Assembly: GCA_017940255.1 (NCBI GenBank)
Contig: JAGAZB010000048.1
Coordinates: forward strand, 1 to 64,000
From: Treponema sp.
GTDB lineage: Bacteria; Spirochaetota; Spirochaetia; Treponematales; Treponemataceae
Length of the DNA stretch: 64,000 nt
Reading direction: 5' to 3'
The position numbers and the translations under genes were made by a program. Numbering within the stretch: position 1 is the first letter of the stretch; each line of letters opens with the position of its first letter. The notes beneath the pieces were generated by a model that was given only the letters and a program-made list of their open reading frames with translations, had not been told where the DNA came from and did no database searches. This document shows positions 26,498 to 32,948 of this stretch, one piece after another.

Positions 26498-26845
26498 ATG
26501 ATTACCAAGGAAGAACTTCACAATACAAGAGAGATTCTGCATTCATGCCTCCCCCTTTTTATTGCTCTGGGAGACGAATTCCGCCAGCAGCTGATTATAG
26601 ACATTGCGGCTGCCGGCGAAAAAGGCATTAACGTAACCGACCTGTCCGAAAACTCCAAGCTCAGCCGCCCCGCCATTTCGCATCATCTAAAAGTTTTAAA
26701 AGACATGGGCATGATTGCCCCAGAAAAAATCGGCACCCAAATTTTTTACAAGCTGGCCCTTCACAAAGACTTGGAAAAGCTTTCCGATTTTATTAATTCC
26801 ATCAACCGCGTTATCGAAAGTTTGAAAGAGGAAAAGGTGAATTGA
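26498..26845 (+). CDS. ArsR-family winged-helix regulator
   Basis: 115-residue DNA-binding protein starting MITKEELHNTREILHSCLPL. The winged helix-turn-helix is clear: LGDEFRQQLIIDIAA, the turn INVTDLSENSKLSRPAISHHLKVLKDMGMI, and wing KIGTQIFYKLAL. There are no CxC or His/Asp metal-site clusters of SmtB/ArsR metal sensors, so the signal is probably not a metal. It is divergent from the MMPL operon, and both promoters carry the same palindrome. It most likely represses that operon and itself; this is inference. Start ATG 26498 is fixed by the promoter, and the mRNA appears leaderless. Confidence 0.88.
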   Translation: MITKEELHNTREILHSCLPLFIALGDEFRQQLIIDIAAAGEKGINVTDLSENSKLSRPAISHHLKVLKDMGMIAPEKIGTQIFYKLALHKDLEKLSDFINSINRVIESLKEEKVN

Positions 26846-26896
26846 ACTTGAATCAAAACCGAATTACATTAATTTTTAAATAGTATATAACACACC

Positions 26897-26925
26897 TTGT
26901 TTACTATACAAATATGTGATATAAT
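26897..26925 (+). promoter_or_regulatory. Promoter of the small toxin mRNA
   Basis: TTGTTT (26897-26902), a 17-bp spacer and TATAAT (26920-26925) predict a transcript starting near 26932, exactly at the beginning of the 5' pairing arm. The sequence TGTGATATA around the -10 is repeated, inverted, at the antisense promoter on the other side of the locus. Confidence 0.7.
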
Positions 26926-26988
26926 TAAAATTGCACCACAGTGGTGGTAGGCTGAACCTCCGAATTTAATTGAATGAGGAGGCCTGCT

Positions 26989-27108
26989 ATGACAGGATAC
27001 GAAAGCATTATGCTTCTTTGTGCCGTTGTAACAACTATTGTTACAATTGCATCGTTTGTTTTTGCTGTACGCAAGGCTCTCGACAAAAAAAGAAAGAAAC
27101 GCAAGTAG
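26989..27108 (+). CDS. Small holin-like hydrophobic toxin peptide (type I toxin candidate)
   Basis: 39-residue peptide: MTGYESIMLLC, a hydrophobic span of about 18 residues (AVVTTIVTIASFVFAV) and a basic tail RKALDKKRKKRK. An N-terminal MTxYESxMLL followed by one membrane helix and a Lys/Arg tail is the pattern of the putative holin-like toxins (Hol-Tox) and resembles TxpA/Fst-type type I toxins known mainly from Firmicutes. The Shine-Dalgarno sequence is very strong (GAGGAGG, 26976-26982, 6 nt before ATG) but can be masked by the upstream CCTCC. A terminator follows the stop. The convergent antisense promoter, bidirectional terminator and pairing mRNA ends make the toxin interpretation likely. 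No activity is proven. Confidence 0.75.
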   Translation: MTGYESIMLLCAVVTTIVTIASFVFAVRKALDKKRKKRK

Positions 27109-27116
27109 ATAAAAAG

Positions 27117-27153
27117 AAAGCCTACGCTTACTGGACTACGCGTAGGCTTTTTT
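27117..27153. terminator. Bidirectional terminator shared by toxin mRNA and antisense RNA
   Basis: AAAGCCTACGC and GCGTAGGCTTT form an 11-bp stem. On the plus strand it is followed by TTTTT; on the minus strand it is followed by TTCTTTTTATC. It can end both the toxin transcript and the convergent antisense RNA, although the 3' pairing arm beyond it (27163-27193) requires some read-through. Confidence 0.75.
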
Positions 27154-27197
27154 AAGCTATCACGGAGATTCAGCCACACTGCTGTGGTGCATTTCCT
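27117..27197 (-). ncRNA. Candidate antisense RNA (type I antitoxin)
   Basis: A minus-strand promoter at 27203-27232 would start an RNA near 27197 that crosses the right pairing arm and ends at the shared terminator, giving about 80 nt. It is fully complementary to the 3' arm of the toxin mRNA. Its first 30 nt are nearly identical to the 5' end of the toxin mRNA, so it would compete with that end for the 3' arm. The RNA is predicted only from promoter and terminator. Confidence 0.55.
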
Positions 27198-27202
27198 TTT
27201 GT

Positions 27203-27232
27203 ATACTATATCACAATATTGCAGAAAGTCAA
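27203..27232 (-). promoter_or_regulatory. Convergent antisense promoter of the toxin locus
   Basis: On the minus strand TTGACT (rc of 27227-27232) and TATAGT (rc of 27205-27210) are 16 bp apart; the overlapping TAGTAT gives 18 bp. TTGTGATATA here mirrors TGTGATATA at the sense promoter. Confidence 0.6.
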
Positions 27233-27233
27233 C

Positions 27234-27647
27234 CTAGCGCATACCGCTCAAGCGGCTTTTTAGGTCGTAGCACTTTTCTTTAAGGCGGCGCACCTCGCTA
27301 AGGCTGTTCATAATTTTTGCTGTCATGTAAACATCTACAATTCCGCTGTCAAAAAAGAAGTCGGCAAATGTTGCAAATCCACCCACATTCATACGGTAGT
27401 CACCAGGAATAGAAATTGCTCCCAAAACCCGCTGCAGCTCCTGCATAAGATAATTTACCCTGTCCATAGAAACTTTTGCATTGCTGAGCTTTGAATGTTT
27501 TATAAGGTCTGTAATGAAGCCACCGCCCAAAACATCCAGAAAGCCCCAGTTGCGGGCCGAAGAAAGCTGACGTTCTGCGTCATCCAAACAAGAAATAAGT
27601 TGATTTGTAAGGTTTATAGCCTGATTTACCTGAAGGTCATTTGCCAT
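27234..27647 (-). CDS. Conserved hypothetical helical protein
   Basis: 137-residue protein that I cannot assign to a named family. It is soluble and mainly helical, with a Gly-rich motif LDVLGGGFITDLIKHSK in the first third and a C-terminal coiled-coil-like helix (MNSLSEVRRLKEKCYDLKSRL). There is no signal peptide or membrane segment. GGGAGATAG precedes ATG 27647. Its 3' end abuts the antisense promoter of the toxin locus. It is a single gene, divergent from cdd. Confidence 0.75.
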   Translation of the reverse strand: MANDLQVNQAINLTNQLISCLDDAERQLSSARNWGFLDVLGGGFITDLIKHSKLSNAKVSMDRVNYLMQELQRVLGAISIPGDYRMNVGGFATFADFFFDSGIVDVYMTAKIMNSLSEVRRLKEKCYDLKSRLSGMR

Positions 27648-27727
27648 TATCTATCTCCCAAAATTTGATAATTAAAATATAGCAAGATTTTTAATGAAAT
27701 AAAACAAAAATATGCTAAAATAAGCTT

Positions 27728-28141
27728 ATGAATTATGATGCTTTGGTAAAAACCGCAATTGAAATGACTAAAAAATCTTATGTACCCTACTCTCACTTTC
27801 ATGTAGGTGCCGCCCTGCTTGATAAAAACGGAAAGGTGTGGACCGGCTGTAATATTGAAAATGCAGCCTACGGACCAAGCAACTGCGCCGAACGCACAGC
27901 TGTTTTTAAGGCTGTAAGCGAAGGCGTTTTGGAATTTGAAGCAATTGCTGTTGTAGGGGGAGCAGAAGGAGCAGACGGCCAGGTTGTTATTGACGATTTC
28001 TGCCCGCCTTGTGGAGTATGCCGTCAGGTTTTGAGCGAATTCTGCACCCGCGACTTTAAGGTCATTCTTGCAAACGGCAAGGGGGAAGAAAAAATCTTTA
28101 CTCTGGCAGAACTCTTACCAGAAAGTTTTAGTTTGAAGTAG
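27728..28141 (+). CDS. cdd: Cytidine deaminase
   Basis: 137-residue homotetramer-type cytidine deaminase that converts cytidine and deoxycytidine to the uridine forms in pyrimidine salvage. The zinc-site motifs are intact: CAERTAVF with the catalytic Glu, and PCGVCRQVL with two Cys ligands; the substrate loop VGAALLDKNGKVWTGCNIENAAYG is present. There is no Shine-Dalgarno sequence. An extended -10 (TGC-TAAAAT, 27713-27721) ends 6 nt before the ATG, so the mRNA is probably leaderless. The 3' end overlaps the convergent NUDIX gene by 14 bp. Confidence 0.96.
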   Translation: MNYDALVKTAIEMTKKSYVPYSHFHVGAALLDKNGKVWTGCNIENAAYGPSNCAERTAVFKAVSEGVLEFEAIAVVGGAEGADGQVVIDDFCPPCGVCRQVLSEFCTRDFKVILANGKGEEKIFTLAELLPESFSLK

Positions 28142-28796
28142 CATCTTTTGGCAGACTTGCCCAGTGGTCATAGGGCTTTCCCGCCAGATAAACTTTCTGC
28201 AAAATATTATCTTTGTAAATTACCTTAAGTGAATAAAAAGGGTGATTTTCTGCAAGAAAATCGTAAAAGATTTCGTCGGCCTGCCAATGTGGCAGGTCTT
28301 TTAATTTAGAGATTGGAACCCATTCCAGGTCGCCTTCGGGGCAATCGGTACGCAGGCTGCCGGAAAATGTGCGGGCACGGAAAATGTGCATGAATTCGGT
28401 ATAAGCTCCTGGAACAGGAAGCGGGGGCGTTACGGGGGCCTTCTCTTTCTCCACTGATAAATGTGGTAAAGCTAAAAAATGCTTTCGCATTTTTTTTAAC
28501 GCTTTGCTATCGAACACCGGCCGCCAGCGGCCTTCCACACCCTCCTCAACATTTGAAACATCCACAAAAGTAACAATCCCGCAGTATTCCAAATCGTCCG
28601 CCGCAATCACAAGGCCGGTTTCTTCAAAAACTTCGCGGCGCACACAGTCTTCCGGACTTTCGCCGTTTTCAAACTTTCCGCCAATTCCTATCCACTTATC
28701 GTGGTTGTAATCGTTTTCTTTTTTTGTACGGTGCAGCATGAGGTAGCAGCCGTCTTTTTCTATATAGCAAAGTGTAGTATTCACAAGAGTTTTCAT
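28128..28796 (-). CDS. NUDIX hydrolase with a repeat-encoded in-frame insertion
   Basis: 222-residue MutT-like hydrolase of the 8-oxo-dGTP diphosphatase type. The Nudix box is complete (GGKFENGESPEDCVRREVFE, then ETGL, residues 39-62). Residues about 89-131 (RWRPVFDSKALKKMRKHFL and onward) are not Nudix-like and are encoded by the same palindromic repeat that lies between prfA and prmC, inserted in frame at 28404-28532. The fold resumes with AYTEFMHIFRARTFSG. Without the insert the length would be about 180, usual for the family. A -10 box (TGA-TAAAAT) ends 6 nt before ATG 28796; no Shine-Dalgarno sequence is present. Whether the insertion is tolerated is unknown. Confidence 0.88.
   Translation of the reverse strand: MKTLVNTTLCYIEKDGCYLMLHRTKKENDYNHDKWIGIGGKFENGESPEDCVRREVFEETGLVIAADDLEYCGIVTFVDVSNVEEGVEGRWRPVFDSKALKKMRKHFLALPHLSVEKEKAPVTPPLPVPGAYTEFMHIFRARTFSGSLRTDCPEGDLEWVPISKLKDLPHWQADEIFYDFLAENHPFYSLKVIYKDNILQKVYLAGKPYDHWASLPKDATSN
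28404..28532. repeat. Palindromic repeat inserted inside the NUDIX coding sequence
   Basis: Read on the minus strand it gives GGCCGGTGTTCGATAGC, the hairpin core with AAAAAATGCGAAAGCATTTTTT-like arms (28465-28508), and CCCCCGTAACGCCCCCGC (about 28424-28441). The order and spacing match 1420-1499. No stop codon or frameshift results. Confidence 0.85.
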
Positions 28797-28864
28797 AAGT
28801 GTATTTTATCAAATCATTTAAATTTACAATAGACATTTTCTAAACTATAATAATAGGCTGAATA

Positions 28865-30553
28865 ATGGTTACTTATTACACAGTTTTATTCTCAATTTCT
28901 CTCATTCTGGTTGCTGCCTATGCTGTTGTCTGGCATAAGCACTACGACCTTTTTCTTTCGCTGATTTTCTGCTTTGTTCCAATTGCAAACCTGGGATATC
29001 TGCTGGAAGAAAAAGCTCTGAGTATTCCAGAAGTTTTAATTGCCATAAAAATCACATATATCGGCGGAAGTTACCTTATTCTTTTTATTATGTTCGCCAT
29101 TTTTAACATGTGTGATTTGAAACTTAAAAAGCCGTTACGATTTACCCTGCTCATAATTACTACAGTTATTTTTTTGCCGGTACTTACAATCGGAAAAGGC
29201 ACATACTTCTACAAAGATATTCAGGGCACTGTTGTAGACGGGCGGCTTGAACTTTCAAAAATCTACGGAATGGGACACACGCTTTATTACGTAATGCTTG
29301 TTACTTATGTAATTATTTCCTGCGCCGTTATTCTTTACAGTCAGAAGAAAAAACGTGATGTTTCAACCCGCACAATCAAATATCTTCTTGTTGGTGAACT
29401 CACTACTGTGTTTATCTTTTTCGTTGTAAAAATCTTTAAGCTTAATCTTGATTTAACACCACTTGGTTATATTATTGATGAAATCTTTATTCTGGTGATC
29501 GCTTCGCGACTTCATCTTTATGATGTTACAGACACCGTGATTGACACTATTTCTCTGAATGAAGAAATTGGTTTTATCAATCTTGATAAGAAATTTAACT
29601 ATCTGGGCTCCAATTCACTTTCTAAAAAGATTTTTCCCGCCCTTGAAGAAGTCAGAATCGACCAGAATGTATCGAAAAATGAAAGTCTGAATAAGGAAAT
29701 TGTTTCTAAAATCCAGAGATTTATTAAAGATAATTCAAAAGACACTTTCCTTAAAAAACATGGCGAAAAAGTTTATCAGGTTAATATTGATTATCTTTAC
29801 AACGGTAAATACAAACGCGGTTACATGCTTTTTATTCAGGATGATACACAGGACCAGAAGTATATTAAGCTGATGGAAAACTTTAACAGCAAGCTGCAGG
29901 ATGAAGTTGCTCAGAAGACTGAACACATTGTACTCATGCACGACAATCTGATTTTGAGTATTGCCAGTATGGTAGAAAGTCGTGATAACTCTACCGGCGG
30001 TCACATTAAAAGAACTAGTGAAGGTGTTCACATTCTTATGACCGAAATTATGAAGGGTAACGAGTTTAATATTTCAAAAGAATTTTGCAAAGACATTATT
30101 AAAGCTGCTCCTATGCACGATTTAGGAAAAATTGCCGTTGATGATGCTATTTTAAGAAAACCTGGACGATTTACACCTGAAGAGTATGAAAAGATGAAGA
30201 TTCATGCTGAAGAAGGGGCTCGAATTGTTCGGAAAATTCTGAAAGAAACTGATGATGCAACTTTCCGTAAAATTGCAGAAAATATTGCTCATTATCACCA
30301 CGAGCGCTGGGATGGTTCCGGCTATCCATGCGGCTTGAAGGGCGAAGAAATTCCACTGGAAGCCCGAATTATGGCTGTTGCCGATGTTTACGACGCCCTG
30401 GTTAGTAAGCACGTTTACAAAGAAAAGATGAGTTTTGAGCAGGCCGACCAGATTATCATGGAAGGCATGGGGAAGCAGTTTGATAAAAGACTGGAAAAGT
30501 ATTACACTGCGGCCCGCCCAAAACTGGAAGCCTATTACAAAAGTCTGGAATAA
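28865..30553 (+). CDS. Second 7TM sensor with HD-GYP phosphodiesterase domain
   Basis: 562-residue protein of the same plan as that at 18487: about seven N-terminal membrane segments (1-215), a degenerate PAS-like part (IGFINLDKKFNYLGSNSLSKKIFP), a helical linker, and HD-GYP (about 360-545). The catalytic residues are kept: GGHIKRTSEGVHIL, PMHDLGKIAVDD, HHERWDGSGYPCGLKG, ADVYDALVSKHVY. It should degrade cyclic-di-GMP. Sequence identity with the other copy outside the HD-GYP core is low, so they probably sense different inputs. TTTACA and TATAAT (28846-28851) 18 bp apart give a very short leader. Confidence 0.9.
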   Translation: MVTYYTVLFSISLILVAAYAVVWHKHYDLFLSLIFCFVPIANLGYLLEEKALSIPEVLIAIKITYIGGSYLILFIMFAIFNMCDLKLKKPLRFTLLIITTVIFLPVLTIGKGTYFYKDIQGTVVDGRLELSKIYGMGHTLYYVMLVTYVIISCAVILYSQKKKRDVSTRTIKYLLVGELTTVFIFFVVKIFKLNLDLTPLGYIIDEIFILVIASRLHLYDVTDTVIDTISLNEEIGFINLDKKFNYLGSNSLSKKIFPALEEVRIDQNVSKNESLNKEIVSKIQRFIKDNSKDTFLKKHGEKVYQVNIDYLYNGKYKRGYMLFIQDDTQDQKYIKLMENFNSKLQDEVAQKTEHIVLMHDNLILSIASMVESRDNSTGGHIKRTSEGVHILMTEIMKGNEFNISKEFCKDIIKAAPMHDLGKIAVDDAILRKPGRFTPEEYEKMKIHAEEGARIVRKILKETDDATFRKIAENIAHYHHERWDGSGYPCGLKGEEIPLEARIMAVADVYDALVSKHVYKEKMSFEQADQIIMEGMGKQFDKRLEKYYTAARPKLEAYYKSLE

Positions 30554-30573
30554 GCTCCTAAGTATCTGCCTCT

Positions 30574-31206
30574 TTATTTTGCAAGCAGACAAAGTCCTTC
30601 TACAATTGCTTCGTGTTCCTGTGGCGCTATGCGCTCGTAGAGGCTGTCTGGAGTATCGCCTGGCATCACTGGAACTTTTTTCTGAATCAGAATCTTTCCG
30701 CCATCGCATTCTGCACTTACCAGATGAATTGTACAGCCGCTTTCTTTTTCGCCTGCGGCAAGAACGGCCTCGTGAACATGATGGCCCCACATTCCAACTC
30801 CGCCAAACTTTGGCAAAAGTGCCGGGTGCAGGTTGATTATTTTTCCTTCATACTCGCGCAAGATATCGCCTGCAAGAACTGTAAGCCAGCCAGCCTGAAC
30901 AATTGCCTGGGCTTGGAACTTGTGGCACTCTGCAAGCACAGCATTTGAAACTGCAAGACGCTTTTCGTCGCGAGTGGCAGCTTTTGCGGCTTCCTGGCCC
31001 ATTACGGCATAAGGTGAACAGATTACACTTGGAATGCCGGCTTTTGCGGCGCGTTCCAGGGCATAGGCTTTTTTTGTATCAGAAATTACACAGACAATTT
31101 CGTAAGGACATTCATCGCCCTTAGACTGCTGGTAATCAATCAAGGCTTGTAAATTTGTTCCGCCCCCGCTAACGAGAACGGCTGTTTTAAGTTTCTTATC
31201 GCTCAT
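30574..31206 (-). CDS. purN: Phosphoribosylglycinamide formyltransferase
   Basis: 210-residue folate-dependent enzyme for the third step of purine synthesis (GAR to FGAR). It shows VLVSGGGTNLQALIDY at the N-terminus, VQAGWLTVLAGDIL, the catalytic INLHPALLPKFGG with Asn and His, and CDGGKILIQKKVPVMPGD. Start 31206 (MSDKKLKTAVL) is preferred over the in-frame ATG 31212 because a TGC-TAGATT -10 box (31213-31221 on the minus strand) ends 6 nt before it. purM and purE are 6-8 kb away on the same strand, so the pur genes are dispersed rather than in one operon. Confidence 0.95.
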   Translation of the reverse strand: MSDKKLKTAVLVSGGGTNLQALIDYQQSKGDECPYEIVCVISDTKKAYALERAAKAGIPSVICSPYAVMGQEAAKAATRDEKRLAVSNAVLAECHKFQAQAIVQAGWLTVLAGDILREYEGKIINLHPALLPKFGGVGMWGHHVHEAVLAAGEKESGCTIHLVSAECDGGKILIQKKVPVMPGDTPDSLYERIAPQEHEAIVEGLCLLAK

Positions 31207-31251
31207 GCGCATAATCTAGCATTTTTTTCAGAAATAATCATCTGTTCACGC

Positions 31252-31321
31252 AAAAGTAACAAAAGTTACCCCAAAAGTGACCAAGGTCACCCTTGCAGCC
31301 GGGGAAAAATGGACTGATAAT
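31252..31321 (+). promoter_or_regulatory. Tandem palindromic operators and promoter of the NfeD/SPFH operon
   Basis: GTAACAAAAGTTAC and GTGACCAAGGTCAC are two perfect 14-bp palindromes inside 21-bp units (31252-31272 and 31273-31293), two helical turns apart. Directly after them TTGCAG, a 17-bp spacer and GATAAT form a promoter. Sites ending at the -35 suggest an activator. Which protein binds is unknown. Confidence 0.6.
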
Positions 31322-31416
31322 TAAACCATCACCCGCCCGGTGGGCGGAAAAAACCGCAAAACTGCGTTATCGCACATCCATGTGCGACCGCGGCCGCGGA
31401 AGCTTGGAGGTAGCTT

Positions 31417-31869
31417 ATGGAAAATATCTTAGCTGTTTTAGCTGAAAATCTTCCCTGGTTTTGGGTCGCGGTCACAATCATCTGTGTTGTGATTGAATCG
31501 CTCACCCTGGCTCTTACTACCATTTGGTTTGGAATCAGTGCCTTTGTAATGGTATTTCTTGCCTTTACGCCACTGCCCTTCCCTGCCCAGCTATTCATAT
31601 TTGTAGCACTGGCTCTGGTACTTTTGATTTTTACACGTCCGCTTGTAAAACAGAAGCTGAATCAGAAAAAGATTGCCACAAATTATGAAAGAGTTATCGG
31701 GCAGATTGCTGTAGTTACAAAAAAAATTACAGCACTGGAAAAAGGTTCCATAAAACTTAATGGTATGGAATGGACTGCCGCAGTGCGCGAGGATATCGTG
31801 CTCGAAGAAGGCAGCAAGTGTATTGTAGAAGAAATTGCCGGCGTTACGGCGTATGTTAAGCAGATTTAA
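31417..31869 (+). CDS. NfeD-family membrane protein (short form)
   Basis: 150-residue protein. Membrane segments at about 10-75 are followed by an OB-fold cytoplasmic or periplasmic domain (IGQIAVVTKKITALEKGSIKLNG and onward), the plan of the short NfeD1b/YbbK-partner proteins without the ClpP-like protease domain. It is followed by an SPFH protein; the two families act together in membrane microdomain organisation or quality control. GGAGG lies 8 nt before the ATG. Confidence 0.88.
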   Translation: MENILAVLAENLPWFWVAVTIICVVIESLTLALTTIWFGISAFVMVFLAFTPLPFPAQLFIFVALALVLLIFTRPLVKQKLNQKKIATNYERVIGQIAVVTKKITALEKGSIKLNGMEWTAAVREDIVLEEGSKCIVEEIAGVTAYVKQI

Positions 31870-31873
31870 GCGC

Positions 31874-31898
31874 GGTGGTTGAGCCTGTCGAAACCACC
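31874..31898. repeat. 25-bp palindromic element, complete copy
   Basis: GGTGGTT and AACCACC arms flank GAGCCTGTCGA. The element occurs complete at 38237-38261 and partially at 2861-2880 and 22189-22206. Here it lies in the short gap between nfeD and the SPFH gene, followed by TTTTTTAGGAGG. Confidence 0.8.
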
Positions 31899-31922
31899 GG
31901 ATTTTTTAGGAGGTCTTAGTTT

Positions 31923-32807
31923 ATGATTTACGTTATTATTGCAGTCGCAGTTTTGGTTATGCTTCTGATTATCACAAACATCAGAATTGTTTCTCAGTCT
32001 AACGCTTTTGTTATTGAACGCCTTGGTGGCTATCACGGAACCTGGAATGTTGGTATTCACGTAAAAATGCCATTCCTGGACCGTATTGCCAAAAAGGTTT
32101 CACTCAAGGAAAAGGTTTTTGACTTCCCGCCACAGCCGGTTATCACCCGCGATAACGTTACAATGATGATTGACACCGTTGTTTATTTCCAGATTACAGA
32201 TCCAAAGCTCTACACTTATGGTGTAGAAAAACCAATCAACGCACTGGAAAACCTTTCGGCTACAACACTTCGTAACATTATTGGTGAACTTGAGCTTGAT
32301 GAATCACTCACAAGCCGCGATGTTATTAATACAAAGATGCGTTCTATTCTGGACGAAGCAACAGACCCTTGGGGAATCAAGGTAAACCGTGTAGAGGTTA
32401 AGAATATTGAACCTCCACAGGCTATCCGCGACGCAATGGAAAAGCAGATGAAGGCAGAACGCGAACGCCGCGAACAGATTCTGATTGCCGAAGGACACAA
32501 GCAGTCTGCAATTCTTGAAGCAGAAGGTCAGAAGCAGGCTTTAATTCTGGAAGCTGAGGCCGCTAAGGAAGCCGCTATCCAGAAAGCAAAGGGTGAAGCA
32601 GAAGCTATCCGCGAAGTTCAACAGGCTAAGGCCGAAGGTCTTAAAATGCTGCGCGAAGCCGGCATGGACGACGCTGTTCTTAAGCTCCGCAGTCTCGAAG
32701 CCTTTGAAAAGGCCGCAGATGGACAGGCAACAAAGATTATTGTTCCGTCTGATTTGCAGAGCCTCGCTGGGGTTGTAACAAGCGTTGCTGAAATAGCTAA
32801 AAAATAA
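31923..32807 (+). CDS. SPFH/Band-7 membrane protease-regulator-like protein (QmcA type)
   Basis: 294-residue stomatin/prohibitin-like protein. An N-terminal membrane anchor (MIYVIIAVAVLVMLLIITNI) precedes the SPFH domain (about 25-190), which includes VIERLGGYHGTWNVGIHVKMPF and DTVVYFQITDPKLYTYGVE. A long Ala/Glu-rich coiled coil (about 180-245) and a short tail follow. It forms oligomeric membrane scaffolds with NfeD partners. AGGAGG lies before the ATG. Its stop codon is inside the outer arm of the nested repeat that follows. Confidence 0.93.
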   Translation: MIYVIIAVAVLVMLLIITNIRIVSQSNAFVIERLGGYHGTWNVGIHVKMPFLDRIAKKVSLKEKVFDFPPQPVITRDNVTMMIDTVVYFQITDPKLYTYGVEKPINALENLSATTLRNIIGELELDESLTSRDVINTKMRSILDEATDPWGIKVNRVEVKNIEPPQAIRDAMEKQMKAERERREQILIAEGHKQSAILEAEGQKQALILEAEAAKEAAIQKAKGEAEAIREVQQAKAEGLKMLREAGMDDAVLKLRSLEAFEKAADGQATKIIVPSDLQSLAGVVTSVAEIAKK

Positions 32808-32928
32808 GGGGCTTCCGCGACGGTGGTTCAAAATGCTCTCGCTGAGCGTAAGTGGTATCCGACTCGCTGCGCTCGCGAACGCTCAGAGGTCGCATTTTGA
32901 CCACCTCTGCTCGCGCCCCTTATTTTTT
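32799..32928. repeat. Nested palindromic repeat, core type A; doubles as terminator
   Basis: The outer arms AAAAAATAAGGGGC (32799-32812, containing the SPFH stop codon) and GCCCCTTATTTTTT (32915-32928) are perfectly complementary and followed by a T-run. GGTGGTTCAAAATGC and GCATTTTGACCACC are the middle arms. The core 32832-32886 (55 bp) is shared with 11596-11650 and 12499-12551. The junctions are GCTTCCGC and CTGCTCGCGC. Confidence 0.88.
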
Positions 32929-32948
32929 TTCCTTCCCAGGAGAGAATT

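Larger units (their letters stand above)
26930..27193. repeat. Terminal pairing arms of the toxin mRNA
   Basis: The left arm 26930-26962 (TTGCACCACAGTGGTGG, then GGCTGAACCTCCG) and the right arm 27163-27193 (CGGAGATTCAGCC, then CTGCTGTGGTGCATTT) are imperfect inverted repeats over about 31 nt. In the mRNA the two ends would base-pair over most of their length. Within the 5' part, CCTCC (26957-26961) can also pair with GGAGG (26978-26982) of the ribosome-binding site. Confidence 0.8.

Noticed and set aside
26925..27179. 84-residue minus-strand ORF across the toxin locus
   Set aside because: Lies over the toxin gene and terminator, with no ribosome-binding site; arises from the inverted-repeat structure.
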